In this document: positions 6,859 to 13,827 of the stretch, piece after piece | Layout of the letters: every line of letters begins with the position of its first letter | How positions within the stretch are numbered: the stretch's first letter is position 1 | IMG/VR virus record: IMGVR_UViG_3300047445_000314 | Coordinates: 35,207 to 99,206 of that record | DNA: 64,000 bases | Reading direction: 5' to 3' (one strand) | Source of the DNA: a virus | The notes under the pieces: generated by a model | Told to the model about the DNA's origin: nothing | The model's input: only the letters and a program-made list of their open reading frames with translations | The model's database searches: none | Program-made: the position numbers and the translations under genes

Positions 6859-7061
6859 TGCCGATGCCTGCCCCGATCACCACCGCCACCTATTGCCGGG
6901 AATGCGCGAAGCGGCTCACATCGCTTTCCGCAGAGACACACTACGTACGTTGCCGTGGCCGCAACCCATACAACCGGGCATGGGAGACCAAAAATATCCC
7001 CATGCCTTTTTGCGATGCAGCATGTTTTAAGAAGTACCAGCGCAGCGCCGACGAAGATTGA
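6855..7061 (+). CDS. Zinc-finger-like small protein (68 aa)
   Basis: ATGA overlap with the previous gene. Cysteines are spaced CxxC near residue 14, then one near 33, and Cys-Asp-Ala-Ala-Cys near 53-57, consistent with a treble-clef or ribbon zinc site. The ending Lys-Lys-Tyr-Gln-Arg is basic. A nucleic-acid or protein contact role is inferred; target unknown. Confidence 0.6.
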   Translation: MMPMPAPITTATYCRECAKRLTSLSAETHYVRCRGRNPYNRAWETKNIPMPFCDAACFKKYQRSADED

Positions 7062-7074
7062 AATTGATTGCAAC
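7057..7074 (+). repeat. 18-bp palindromic site, copy 5
   Basis: ATTGAAATTGATTGCAAC. It overlaps the stop codon of the 6855 gene and ends 15 bases before the ATG at 7090. Confidence 0.8.
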
Positions 7075-7089
7075 TCCAAGGAGAGCAGC

Positions 7090-7389
7090 ATGGACAGCGA
7101 AGAGGGGCGGGGCGGCATACGGATCATCCGTACGCTGGTATGTAGCGGATGTACGATGTGTTGCGTCGCCGACCCAGTTACCGGCAAGCCCAAGCAGAAC
7201 CTGCACTACCTATCCTGCGAGGATATCACCGAGGGTAGCGGTCAGCGCCTGGCCATGACCAATGAGGGGCAGCATAGCCACGCCGAGTTCCTGTTCAACG
7301 CGTATTGGGGTACGCTGGATTGGCATCAGCACGTCAGCCGTATCGTTGCCTCTGAGATATGGCACGCCTCCGCTGATCATCTCAAATAG
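7090..7389 (+). CDS. Cys-rich hypothetical protein (99 aa)
   Basis: Start 7090 with AAGGAGAG upstream. Residues about 18-25 read Cys-Ser-Gly-Cys-Thr-Met-Cys-Cys, a dense cysteine cluster, and there are several later His residues including His-Gln-His. This could bind zinc or a metal cluster. No family recognised. Confidence 0.6.
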   Translation: MDSEEGRGGIRIIRTLVCSGCTMCCVADPVTGKPKQNLHYLSCEDITEGSGQRLAMTNEGQHSHAEFLFNAYWGTLDWHQHVSRIVASEIWHASADHLK

Positions 7390-7401
7390 CCACCGACGAT
7401 A

Positions 7402-7434
7402 TATAATTGTTCTATGGGAATCATTGAACATAGA
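7402..7434 (+). promoter_or_regulatory. TATAAT -10 followed by a 6-bp hairpin
   Basis: TATAAT at 7402-7407 is a consensus -10; no clear -35. TCTATG at 7411-7416 and CATAGA at 7429-7434 form an inverted repeat at the expected transcript start, before AGGAGA at 7440. It could be an operator or a leader hairpin. Confidence 0.4.
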
Positions 7435-7449
7435 CAACCAGGAGATAAC

Positions 7450-7704
7450 ATGCCGACACCCTATTTTTGCAGTAACCGCTCGCGCCCCGACCCGGCGCGC
7501 AAGCTCCTGGTACAAGATGGGTACATCACCGTCCGCGTGGCGGGATTGCACGGAGTCGTTACCTTGCGTCAGCCCAATATGGTTGAGGTAGCGTGCCCAA
7601 ATACTACCGATTGCCAGTATGACCGGAGCGCACTGGATGCGCGCTGCGCAGGCTGTAACAATGCTCCCCATTTGCGCATCCCGCAGCATGAGGTGACAGC
7701 ATGA
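7450..7704 (+). CDS. Cys-rich hypothetical protein (84 aa)
   Basis: I choose ATG 7450, with AGGAGA at 7440-7445, over an upstream in-frame ATG at 7414. It has five cysteines, including Cys-Pro-Asn-Thr-Thr-Asp-Cys and Cys-Ala-Gly-Cys near the C-terminus, so zinc binding is likely. It overlaps the next gene by four bases. Function unknown. Confidence 0.6.
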   Translation: MPTPYFCSNRSRPDPARKLLVQDGYITVRVAGLHGVVTLRQPNMVEVACPNTTDCQYDRSALDARCAGCNNAPHLRIPQHEVTA

Positions 7705-8456
7705 GCGAAGACCACGACAAGGCTACCCAGTTCGCCCTGACTTTAGGCGACACGCTCTCGGACAGCACGGTCGCCACGGTGATCGGCGCGGAGTTTCCGT
7801 CGCTCTCCAACGTAGCCAGGACCGACGAGCTGTTCCGTGCCGGGTATGTCTCCGGCAGTCATGATACCTACCTGCAAATCCAGCCGCGCTGCGCCGAGAT
7901 GGGGCGGGTACTGAAAAACATGTATCTGATGCTTCAGAAGATGATCCCGGCGCAGGACAACCTGGAACATCTGAACGACCTGATCGCCTTGCGCTGCGAG
8001 ATCGCAGGCTACCTGGTCAGCGAGAGCGAGAGCATCCTGCTTGCGGCGCGCTTGAAACTGGCGCGCATGTCCGGCGTACCGCAGGAATACGTGGATGGTA
8101 CGGTACTTATCTCCGATATCCCGCCCGACGCCCTGCAAGAGATCGGCCGCATCATGGCCAAAGCCAACCCGCGTAGCTGGTCGATCTTTGCACTGAGTAA
8201 CGGCGAGCAAGGCAAGAATGGCAACCTGACCTACGAGGAGATGCAGCACAATTGCCACAACGGTCGGCAGTACACCATGCCGGACAAGAGCGCCTTTCCC
8301 GAGCAACTAAAACGCTTCGGGGCCGGGCAGGTGCGTCATGTGCGCAAGATGTACCGCGACGTGCAAGCCAGCATGCAGCGCTACCAGGACATCCATGAAA
8401 GCGATGCCAAAGTCGTCACCGACAGCGTTCTACAGCGCGCGGGCCAGAAAGGATAG
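7701..8456 (+). CDS. Hypothetical protein (251 aa)
   Basis: ATGA overlap with the preceding gene. A largely helical, acidic protein without transmembrane segments or cysteine motifs. The centre (residues about 90-145) has long Leu/Ala/Glu helices and the C-terminus a further helical pair ending Arg-Ala-Gly-Gln-Lys-Gly. I recognise no family. Together with the next two genes it forms one tightly spaced unit. Confidence 0.65.
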   Translation: MSEDHDKATQFALTLGDTLSDSTVATVIGAEFPSLSNVARTDELFRAGYVSGSHDTYLQIQPRCAEMGRVLKNMYLMLQKMIPAQDNLEHLNDLIALRCEIAGYLVSESESILLAARLKLARMSGVPQEYVDGTVLISDIPPDALQEIGRIMAKANPRSWSIFALSNGEQGKNGNLTYEEMQHNCHNGRQYTMPDKSAFPEQLKRFGAGQVRHVRKMYRDVQASMQRYQDIHESDAKVVTDSVLQRAGQKG

Positions 8457-8459
8457 GCC

Positions 8460-8915
8460 ATGCTGCAAGTCGACACAATCGAGAGGATGAAGGGCGGGCA
8501 TTTAGTCAGCCATTATCTCTTATCCTCCTACGCCTACTACCTGATGTCGGCCTCGCCCTTGAGCGACGCCGCCTTCGACCGGCTCTGCGCGCGCCTACTG
8601 CGCGAGTACGACACTATCGAGCATCCACACAAGCACATCATCGACAAGGAACACCTGCAAGCCGGGACCGGCTACTACCTGCGCGACGAGGACTACCCGC
8701 GCATGGTCACCTCCGGCATGGATGCCTATCTCGCCAAGTGTGCCTCCGGCCAGATGGCCAAGGATTTGGAACCGTATCTTCTGCCGACCGGCACCGCCCG
8801 GCCCTCGCCGCGCGTGGCGCGCACCCCCCGGCCGTCCGTAGCACCTGCCCCCGTCGTAGTAATACCCGCACCTGCACCAACTCGTATCCGTCGCACACCG
8901 AGAGGAACATCATGA
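8460..8915 (+). CDS. LigA Ia-domain-like small protein (151 aa)
   Basis: Start 8460. Residues about 15-65 (Tyr-Ala-Tyr-Tyr-Leu-Met-Ser-Ala-Ser-Pro-Leu-Ser-Asp-Ala-Ala-Phe-Asp) resemble the N-terminal Ia helices of NAD-dependent DNA ligases (Tyr-Tyr, then Pro-x-x-Ser-Asp-x-x-Tyr-Asp), seen in many short phage proteins that lack the catalytic domain. The last about 45 residues are a Pro/Arg/Ala/Val-rich tail. No adenylation motif KxDG is present, so it is not a ligase. NAD-site binding is speculative. Confidence 0.55.
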   Translation: MLQVDTIERMKGGHLVSHYLLSSYAYYLMSASPLSDAAFDRLCARLLREYDTIEHPHKHIIDKEHLQAGTGYYLRDEDYPRMVTSGMDAYLAKCASGQMAKDLEPYLLPTGTARPSPRVARTPRPSVAPAPVVVIPAPAPTRIRRTPRGTS

Positions 8916-9367
8916 ACCGCACCGTCCACAGCATCATGCACCGTCCTATTTCCACCTTCGCACAACAACTGATCGACAAAACGGAGAAACCCATGGCACG
9001 CATCACCTATGACGGCCTGTTGTTGCAGGCGCACATCGCCCCCGGCACCACCATGACGCTAGTACAGATCGCCACGGACTTATTCATGGTGGAGGAGGAC
9101 CGCGAACCGAGCAAGGTCGCCATGTGCCGGGCGCGCAGGGCCGCGTTGAACCTGGTCACCATGGGGCAGGCCACCGCCCACCCCAGCAGACACGACATGA
9201 CCCGCATACGCTCCGTCGCGCCGCAGGGCACGCAGTTATCCGCCCTGATGAACCTCGGCGTGCGGCAGGCGATCACCCACCGCCTGGAAGACGAGGATGC
9301 CGCAGCGGACCTGTCCTATCCGGACGTTGCCATAGAGACCCAAGTGGTCGCGCCAGCCACCCCATAA
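8912..9367 (+). CDS. Hypothetical protein (151 aa)
   Basis: Start 8912 with GAGAGGAA upstream and ATGA overlap. The middle (residues about 50-85) resembles a winged-helix arrangement: Thr-Leu-Val-Gln-Ile-Ala-Thr-Asp-Leu, a basic Arg-Arg-Ala-Ala-Leu-Asn-Leu-Val helix and a loop. The C-terminus is acidic and Pro-rich. A DNA-binding function is possible but weakly supported. Confidence 0.55.
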   Translation: MNRTVHSIMHRPISTFAQQLIDKTEKPMARITYDGLLLQAHIAPGTTMTLVQIATDLFMVEEDREPSKVAMCRARRAALNLVTMGQATAHPSRHDMTRIRSVAPQGTQLSALMNLGVRQAITHRLEDEDAAADLSYPDVAIETQVVAPATP

Positions 9368-9380
9368 AACAGCCGGGCTA

Positions 9381-9389
9381 TGCTATAAT
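9381..9389 (+). promoter_or_regulatory. Extended -10 promoter TGCTATAAT
   Basis: A perfect extended -10 (TG, one base, TATAAT) in the gap 9368-9433; no clear -35. It would transcribe the gene at 9434. Confidence 0.55.
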
Positions 9390-9433
9390 GTACCCAATGA
9401 AGCAGTAATCCACCCCCACCACGAGGAGCGCAT

Positions 9434-9829
9434 ATGCAAGTCGCAAAAACAAACAAGCAGCAAGCAGAGATCGACGAAATTTTCGCGATGATGGAGCAGG
9501 CCATCCGCCTGAATGACTACGGCTCGGACGACTTGCTGTATATGGTCGCCGACCTGATCCCGGTCAACCCGACGCTGGCCTCGGCGATTGCGCAACATGC
9601 GGGAGACTTCATGAAAAACGACGCAGTCGCCGGAGAGACCACCTGGACCGATATCGTGGTCGAGGCCTACCGCCGCGCTTTGTTCGACCTGGAAAAGTCG
9701 CCGCTGTACGGCACCGGCTACATGGTCAATAAGATTGACGCCATGCGCGCCTTCGTCACCCATTACATCAGCAACCACTCCCTGGAAGCGTCCGGGGGCG
9801 GTCATGCCGTCGCCGAGCACGTACAGTAA
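9434..9829 (+). CDS. Hypothetical protein (131 aa)
   Basis: Start 9434 after GAGGAGC. An all-helical acidic protein (Ile-Asp-Glu-Ile-Phe-Ala-Met-Met-Glu) with a Gly-Gly-Gly-His ending. No family recognised. It is the first gene after a strong extended -10 promoter and lies ahead of a small membrane protein and the M15-like protein. Confidence 0.6.
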   Translation: MQVAKTNKQQAEIDEIFAMMEQAIRLNDYGSDDLLYMVADLIPVNPTLASAIAQHAGDFMKNDAVAGETTWTDIVVEAYRRALFDLEKSPLYGTGYMVNKIDAMRAFVTHYISNHSLEASGGGHAVAEHVQ

Positions 9830-9838
9830 GGAAGCAGC

Positions 9839-9970
9839 ATGAAAAAGCACGTACTCCCCATCGCCGTCATCGCCGCACTGGCTATCTCAGCCTACATCGA
9901 GGTCGGCCTGTGGCGCGAATGCCGTCAGACAGGCAGCATCCTGTATTGCATGCGCGTATTGGGTAATTAA
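9839..9970 (+). CDS. Small membrane protein (43 aa)
   Basis: Start 9839 with AAGGAAG upstream. Met-Lys-Lys-His followed by a hydrophobic helix (Val-Leu-Pro-Ile-Ala-Val-Ile-Ala-Ala-Leu-Ala-Ile) and a short tail with two cysteines. It could be a signal-anchored inner-membrane peptide with a periplasmic disulphide. Function unknown. Confidence 0.5.
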   Translation: MKKHVLPIAVIAALAISAYIEVGLWRECRQTGSILYCMRVLGN

Positions 9971-9993
9971 AGGTAAAATAGCAGGAGGGTTCC

Positions 9994-11061
9994 ATGCAAT
10001 TCGATCCAACAAAAATCAGAGTATCGAAACACTTCATTCTTTCAGATTTTCTGGGCAACCATAGCGTGTACACGCGCGGCATACCGAACATGCTGGACCC
10101 GCACGACCCGGAACTCCCCCTGAAGATGGCCAACCTGCACGCACTGTGCGACGAGTTCCTGGAACCGTTTTTGGAGCAGGCCGGGCCGTTGTCGATCTCG
10201 TACTCCTACATCACACCGGAGCTGTCCGATGAAATTGTCCACTATCAGGATTCCCGTAAGCCGTCTCATCACCAATTCAACCTTGGCGCGGCGGCAGATA
10301 TTATCTCCCACGAATGGGTCAACGCCGACCCCGAAGACGACAGCGCCACCAGCGCGCCAGTTATGCTGGCTCATGAAATTGCCAGCAGTGGGTACCCTCT
10401 CTCCCGACTCATTACCTATTCGGAGTCGCCGTATCTTTGCGTTGCTGTATCGGCATCCGAAGTTGCGGAAGGCAAGCCGCGTGGCGCGTTCTATGAAAAT
10501 CGCTACACCGGCCACAAAGGCGAGAAGCCTGACTACCGCAAGTACCCGTCACCGGCTGCAAAGCATGGCGCGCTGGCGGCTCTTGTAAAGGAAGGCCTCT
10601 CCCACGGCTGGCGCGGGCAGGGCTACCCCAGTTACCATGGACACGGCCGCCGCCAGTACCATCATATCCGGGTATCCGACTACAGCATGCTCTCCGACTG
10701 GCTATTCGATTTGCAATCAGTTGCAAACGGCGCGAAAAACATCCCGAACGTACAGAATCCCAACTTGATGGAATCCTTCTACCTCGCGGGCGATCTATAC
10801 GACAGCCTGATCAAGGAAGGCGGTCACAACCGCTACTCGATCATCAGCGGGTATGTCGATCACGCCAACCCGTCCTTCGTGAAGGAAAACGACTGGGCGC
10901 GGGGCCAGGGCTGGTTCACCGTAGTCATGCCGGAAGGGGTGGAGGTCGCGCAGGTGATGACGAACATGACCCCTGCCACCGCCACCCAGCCGATCTGGGA
11001 GCACGCCTATATACAGGACATGGGCGAGGGCAAGATGCGGGTCCATTTCCAACAACAATGA
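9994..11061 (+). CDS. Peptidase M15-like domain protein (355 aa)
   Basis: Start 9994 after AGGAGGG. Residues about 10-240 resemble the Peptidase_M15_3 / D-Ala-D-Ala carboxypeptidase fold: an N-terminal Phe-Ile-Leu-Ser-Asp-Phe-Leu segment, Ser-Tyr-Ile-Thr-Pro-Glu-Leu, then His-His-Gln-Phe-Asn-Leu-Gly-Ala-Ala-Ala-Asp, which matches the zinc-ligand HxxGxAxD motif. A distal His-His pair (about residue 225) could supply the last ligand. A separate C-terminal domain of about 110 residues follows after a linker encoded by a palindromic site. It may cut peptidoglycan cross-links or be a repurposed fold; it is not near the lysis cassette. Confidence 0.65.
   Translation: MQFDPTKIRVSKHFILSDFLGNHSVYTRGIPNMLDPHDPELPLKMANLHALCDEFLEPFLEQAGPLSISYSYITPELSDEIVHYQDSRKPSHHQFNLGAAADIISHEWVNADPEDDSATSAPVMLAHEIASSGYPLSRLITYSESPYLCVAVSASEVAEGKPRGAFYENRYTGHKGEKPDYRKYPSPAAKHGALAALVKEGLSHGWRGQGYPSYHGHGRRQYHHIRVSDYSMLSDWLFDLQSVANGAKNIPNVQNPNLMESFYLAGDLYDSLIKEGGHNRYSIISGYVDHANPSFVKENDWARGQGWFTVVMPEGVEVAQVMTNMTPATATQPIWEHAYIQDMGEGKMRVHFQQQ
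10710..10727 (-). repeat. 18-bp palindromic site, copy 6 (in gene)
   Basis: TTTGCAATCAGTTGCAAA, translated as Leu-Gln-Ser-Val-Ala-Asn between the two domains of the M15-like protein. Confidence 0.85.
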
Positions 11062-11074
11062 AAGAGGGACGGAT

Positions 11075-11455
11075 ATGGTGGTAAGGGAGCGGGTAAAGAA
11101 GTCGAAGACCACGGCGCGCGCACCACGACGCTGGCCGGACATGGATAGATTCGACATAGCGCGGCGGCGCAAGCCCGCGATACAGGGCGGACTATCCTCC
11201 ACCGTCCTATACGAGGACAAGGGTTACGTGGATATCCGCTTCAACACGTACCTGATCCATACGGTCGGTATTCGGATGCCGCGCGGGGTCTCCGCGCAGG
11301 ACCCAGCCTTCATGCTGGTCCGCTACAACAAGATCAGGGAAGAGTTTCAATTGCTCGCGCAGTATCTCAACGAAATAGGCCAGAATAACGAGCAATACTA
11401 TATACTCAGCATGCAGGAGTTGCCCAAGTGGCTGCTCAGGGTAAAACCGCTTTAA
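11075..11455 (+). CDS. Hypothetical protein (126 aa)
   Basis: Start 11075 following GGGACGG. The first about 30 residues are strongly basic (Arg/Lys-rich) and likely disordered, followed by a compact domain with Tyr-rich strands and a Gln/Leu helix. Possibly nucleic-acid binding through its basic tail. No family recognised. Confidence 0.6.
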   Translation: MVVRERVKKSKTTARAPRRWPDMDRFDIARRRKPAIQGGLSSTVLYEDKGYVDIRFNTYLIHTVGIRMPRGVSAQDPAFMLVRYNKIREEFQLLAQYLNEIGQNNEQYYILSMQELPKWLLRVKPL

Positions 11456-11489
11456 TTACGAACAACCCCGGTAAAAGGAACAATACACA

Positions 11490-11858
11490 ATGGCAACCAT
11501 TCGCAGGGCACCGCGCCCCTCCGCGCCGGTAGCAGAACCATCACCAGAAGCCCTCAAGCCTCCCGCCCCGCCATCGCGCGCGGAACTGCTCGGCGCTACC
11601 AAGGAAGATGGTGAGATCGGCTCCAGCCGGGTTGACTACGTTGCCGTCATCCAACGCTACCAGGACAAGGTGTCCAATCGCGGTACGGCCATTCGCGCAA
11701 AATGCGTCGAGTGCTCGGGCGGGGCTTTGTCCGAGGTGCGCGATTGCCCGATCACCAAATGTGCGCTGTGGCCATATAGGATGGGCACCGACCCGAATAA
11801 CAAAAAGACCGCAGCCAAGCTGGCCAAGGGTATCGACAACGAGGAGGATGAGGAATGA
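11490..11858 (+). CDS. Conserved phage Cys-motif protein (122 aa)
   Basis: Start 11490. After a Pro/Ala-rich N-terminus (residues 1-45) comes Ala-Ile-Arg-Ala-Lys-Cys-Val-Glu-Cys-Ser-Gly-Gly, then Glu-Val-Arg-Asp-Cys and Lys-Cys-Ala-Leu-Trp-Pro-Tyr-Arg-Met-Gly. This four-cysteine pattern is one I recognise from small conserved proteins of many phages and prophages, probably a zinc knuckle; the role is not established. It overlaps the dNMP kinase gene by four bases. Confidence 0.7.
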   Translation: MATIRRAPRPSAPVAEPSPEALKPPAPPSRAELLGATKEDGEIGSSRVDYVAVIQRYQDKVSNRGTAIRAKCVECSGGALSEVRDCPITKCALWPYRMGTDPNNKKTAAKLAKGIDNEEDEE

Positions 11859-12556
11859 GCTATAACAAGGATCGCGGCCAGAAGGTGCCGATGATAATCG
11901 GGATGTACGGCCTACCGCGCAGTGGCAAGGACACCGCCGCCGACTTGATGGTCAACGAGTTCGGTTTCGCGAAGGAGAGCTTCGCCAAGCCGTTGTACGA
12001 GGAAGTGGCCGCCGCCTTCAACGTCACGATTGAGAACCTGCAATCGAGCGCGTGGAAGACTTACGAGGCACCCGAGCTGTCATTGTATAACTGCAATGAT
12101 CATGACTTTGTCGATGCCATCCGCGCCATCGAGCTGTTCTACGGCATGAATTCGTCGGAGCATGAGCAGGCGTTCGACAAATTCGAGTACAGCCCGCGCA
12201 CCTCGCGCTTCATCCTGCAACGCTGGGCCACCGAGTACCGGCGCGCAGACGACCCGCTGTATTGGGTATGGAAGATGCGGGAACGGCTGGTCCCGTTGCT
12301 GGAGGCGGGCCGCGACGTGGTCATCGCCGACCTGCGCGAGGAGCCGGAAGTTCAGCTCCTGCTCGGCCACGCCACCGCGCTGGGTCTACCGATCCGCATC
12401 CTGGAAGTCACGCGCGAGGGCACGGTATCCAATGGGCATAGTTCGGACAACGCCCTGCCGCGCCACTACATCCACACTACCATCCGCAATGACCATCTCG
12501 ACGAGTATCTGTCGACCATCCGCCGCACCATCAACAACGTCAGGAGAACCAAATGA
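11855..12556 (+). CDS. Deoxynucleoside monophosphate kinase
   Basis: A 233-residue P-loop kinase. Walker A Gly-Leu-Pro-Arg-Ser-Gly-Lys-Asp-Thr is near residues 19-27, followed by a Phe-Gly-Phe helix and Ser-Phe-Ala-Lys-Pro-Leu, typical of phage dNMP kinases (T4 gp1 type). Arg-Phe-Ile-Leu-Gln-Arg-Trp-Ala-Thr-Glu and Val-Val-Ile-Ala-Asp-Leu-Arg are the usual substrate-lid and Walker-B-like parts. It phosphorylates deoxynucleoside monophosphates to feed phage DNA synthesis, in the cytoplasm. ATGA overlaps on both sides place it in one unit with the next gene. Confidence 0.8.
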   Translation: MSYNKDRGQKVPMIIGMYGLPRSGKDTAADLMVNEFGFAKESFAKPLYEEVAAAFNVTIENLQSSAWKTYEAPELSLYNCNDHDFVDAIRAIELFYGMNSSEHEQAFDKFEYSPRTSRFILQRWATEYRRADDPLYWVWKMRERLVPLLEAGRDVVIADLREEPEVQLLLGHATALGLPIRILEVTREGTVSNGHSSDNALPRHYIHTTIRNDHLDEYLSTIRRTINNVRRTK

Positions 12557-13335
12557 GCACGAAAGAACCTAATATCATCACCCCCTTTCAGCGCGTCGCT
12601 GCAATGAATGTCGCGTTCGGCAATCCAGCAGGAGAGCCGGGCGACATCGACTGGGAGCGTATCCGCAAGCAATGTCTGAATATTCCGGACGAGGTCGGCG
12701 AGCTGTTCATTGCGCTTGGCTGCGACCCTACCCGCGTCAAGGCCATCCTGTATTCACTCAAGCGTTGCATGGACGAACGGCTCTGTACTACCGACCCGCT
12801 CGGCGTGCGCGATGCCTTGTGTGACATCAATGTCTTCTCCAACGGTGCGCACCATCTGATGGGGATCGACGCCGACCGCGACATGCACAGCGTCATCGAC
12901 GGCGTGATGACCCGGTTTATCAAAGATGATGACGACCAAGCAGCTACCATCGAGAAACACAGGGCGCTCGGAGTCACGCACGTCTATTTCGAGGGCGACT
13001 ATCCGACCATGATCATGAAATCGGCGCTCGACCAGCCCGACGCGCCGAAAGGCAAGTTCCTGAAATCCGCCAGCTATGCCGAACCGGTGTTCTACGATCC
13101 GCTCGCGGAACAGAACCTGCGCGGCTTCATGTCGGTAGTAGACACCGATGATTATTTTGCTTTCCCCTGCGCCGACCTGGTCACCCAGCCGGAAGCCGCG
13201 CAGGCCGACATCGGCAACGTAGTTAACGGCCACCTGGTACTCGGCAAGCCGATATTTGCCGACGCTCTGGACCTTCACCGCACGCGCTTCGGCAGCGGCT
13301 TTGAAGTTGATATTCCGAAATGTAGCCTGGACTAA
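12553..13335 (+). CDS. MazG/PRA-PH-like nucleotide pyrophosphohydrolase (260 aa)
   Basis: An all-alpha NTP pyrophosphatase-like protein: an N-terminal Phe-Gln-Arg-Val-Ala-Ala-Met-Asn helix, Asp-Glu-Val-Gly-Glu-Leu, then Asp-Ala-Leu-Cys-Asp-Ile and Asp-Arg-Asp-Met, resembling the acidic metal-binding ExxE/ExxD helices of the MazG/HisE superfamily. The Gly-Lys-Phe-Leu-Lys-Ser-Ala-Ser-Tyr segment is also seen in phage members. The C-terminal about 80 residues are an added domain. It probably hydrolyses a (d)NTP and, coupled to the dNMP kinase, tunes the nucleotide pool. Confidence 0.65.
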   Translation: MSTKEPNIITPFQRVAAMNVAFGNPAGEPGDIDWERIRKQCLNIPDEVGELFIALGCDPTRVKAILYSLKRCMDERLCTTDPLGVRDALCDINVFSNGAHHLMGIDADRDMHSVIDGVMTRFIKDDDDQAATIEKHRALGVTHVYFEGDYPTMIMKSALDQPDAPKGKFLKSASYAEPVFYDPLAEQNLRGFMSVVDTDDYFAFPCADLVTQPEAAQADIGNVVNGHLVLGKPIFADALDLHRTRFGSGFEVDIPKCSLD

Positions 13336-13347
13336 ATTACAGTCCTA

Positions 13348-13365
13348 TTTGCAATTGATTGCAAA
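13348..13365 (+). repeat. 18-bp palindromic site, copy 7 (perfect arms)
   Basis: TTTGCAATTGATTGCAAA: both 8-bp arms perfect with a TG centre. It sits between the MazG-like stop and the terminator. Confidence 0.9.
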
Positions 13366-13375
13366 GCATGTTACG

Positions 13376-13400
13376 AAAGCCGCCTTCGGGGCGGCTTTTT
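13376..13400 (+). terminator. Intrinsic terminator
   Basis: AAAGCCGCC and GGCGGCTTT form a 9-bp stem with a 5-base loop followed by a T-run. It ends the early transcript before the structural genes. Confidence 0.85.
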
Positions 13401-13402
13401 TA

Positions 13403-13432
13403 TTGCCCGCAGTATAGACTCTGCGGTATGAT
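13403..13432 (+). promoter_or_regulatory. Promoter TTGCCC-18-TATGAT for the structural region
   Basis: TTGCCC at 13403-13408 and TATGAT at 13427-13432, immediately after the terminator and before the SNase and portal genes. Confidence 0.5.
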
Positions 13433-13473
13433 CGCCTCCATTGATTTTAGTCATCTTGGCGAGGGGATCGGAA

Positions 13474-13827
13474 ATGCCAACAGATAGTGTATATAGCGCG
13501 GAAGTAATGGACGTCTTCTCCGGCGACGACCTGGTCCTCATGGTCGACCTCGGCGTGGAAGGCTTGCACAAGCGCCAGCGCGTCCGCCTGTACGGCGTCG
13601 ACACCCCCAACGCGGTCAATGCGGGCCAGGACACCGACGCGGGCAAGGTCCGCGCGCTGATCCGCAGCATGACTCGCGACCGCAAGGTCACCCTCACCGT
13701 CCACTCGCGCGTCGGCACAAGCTGGGTAGGCACCGTCCTGGTCCACACCCGCGACGGGGACATCCAGTTGAACCAGTTCCTGATCGAGCGCGGCTTCTCC
13801 TATCAACGTGAAAAGAGCGCACCATGA
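13474..13827 (+). CDS. SNase-fold protein (117 aa)
   Basis: I choose ATG 13474, with GAGGGG at 13461-13466, over an upstream TTG at 13441. The staphylococcal nuclease OB-fold signature Arg-Leu-Tyr-Gly-Val-Asp-Thr-Pro is clear at about residues 38-45, and Gly-Lys-Val-Arg-Ala-Leu and Asn-Gln-Phe-Leu-Ile-Glu-Arg-Gly-Phe follow as in the family. The residue after Asp-Thr-Pro is Asn where the catalytic Glu is expected, and the Gly-Arg near the second catalytic Arg is replaced by Trp-Val-Gly. It may therefore bind rather than cut nucleic acid. ATGA overlap with the portal gene. Confidence 0.7.
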   Translation: MPTDSVYSAEVMDVFSGDDLVLMVDLGVEGLHKRQRVRLYGVDTPNAVNAGQDTDAGKVRALIRSMTRDRKVTLTVHSRVGTSWVGTVLVHTRDGDIQLNQFLIERGFSYQREKSAP

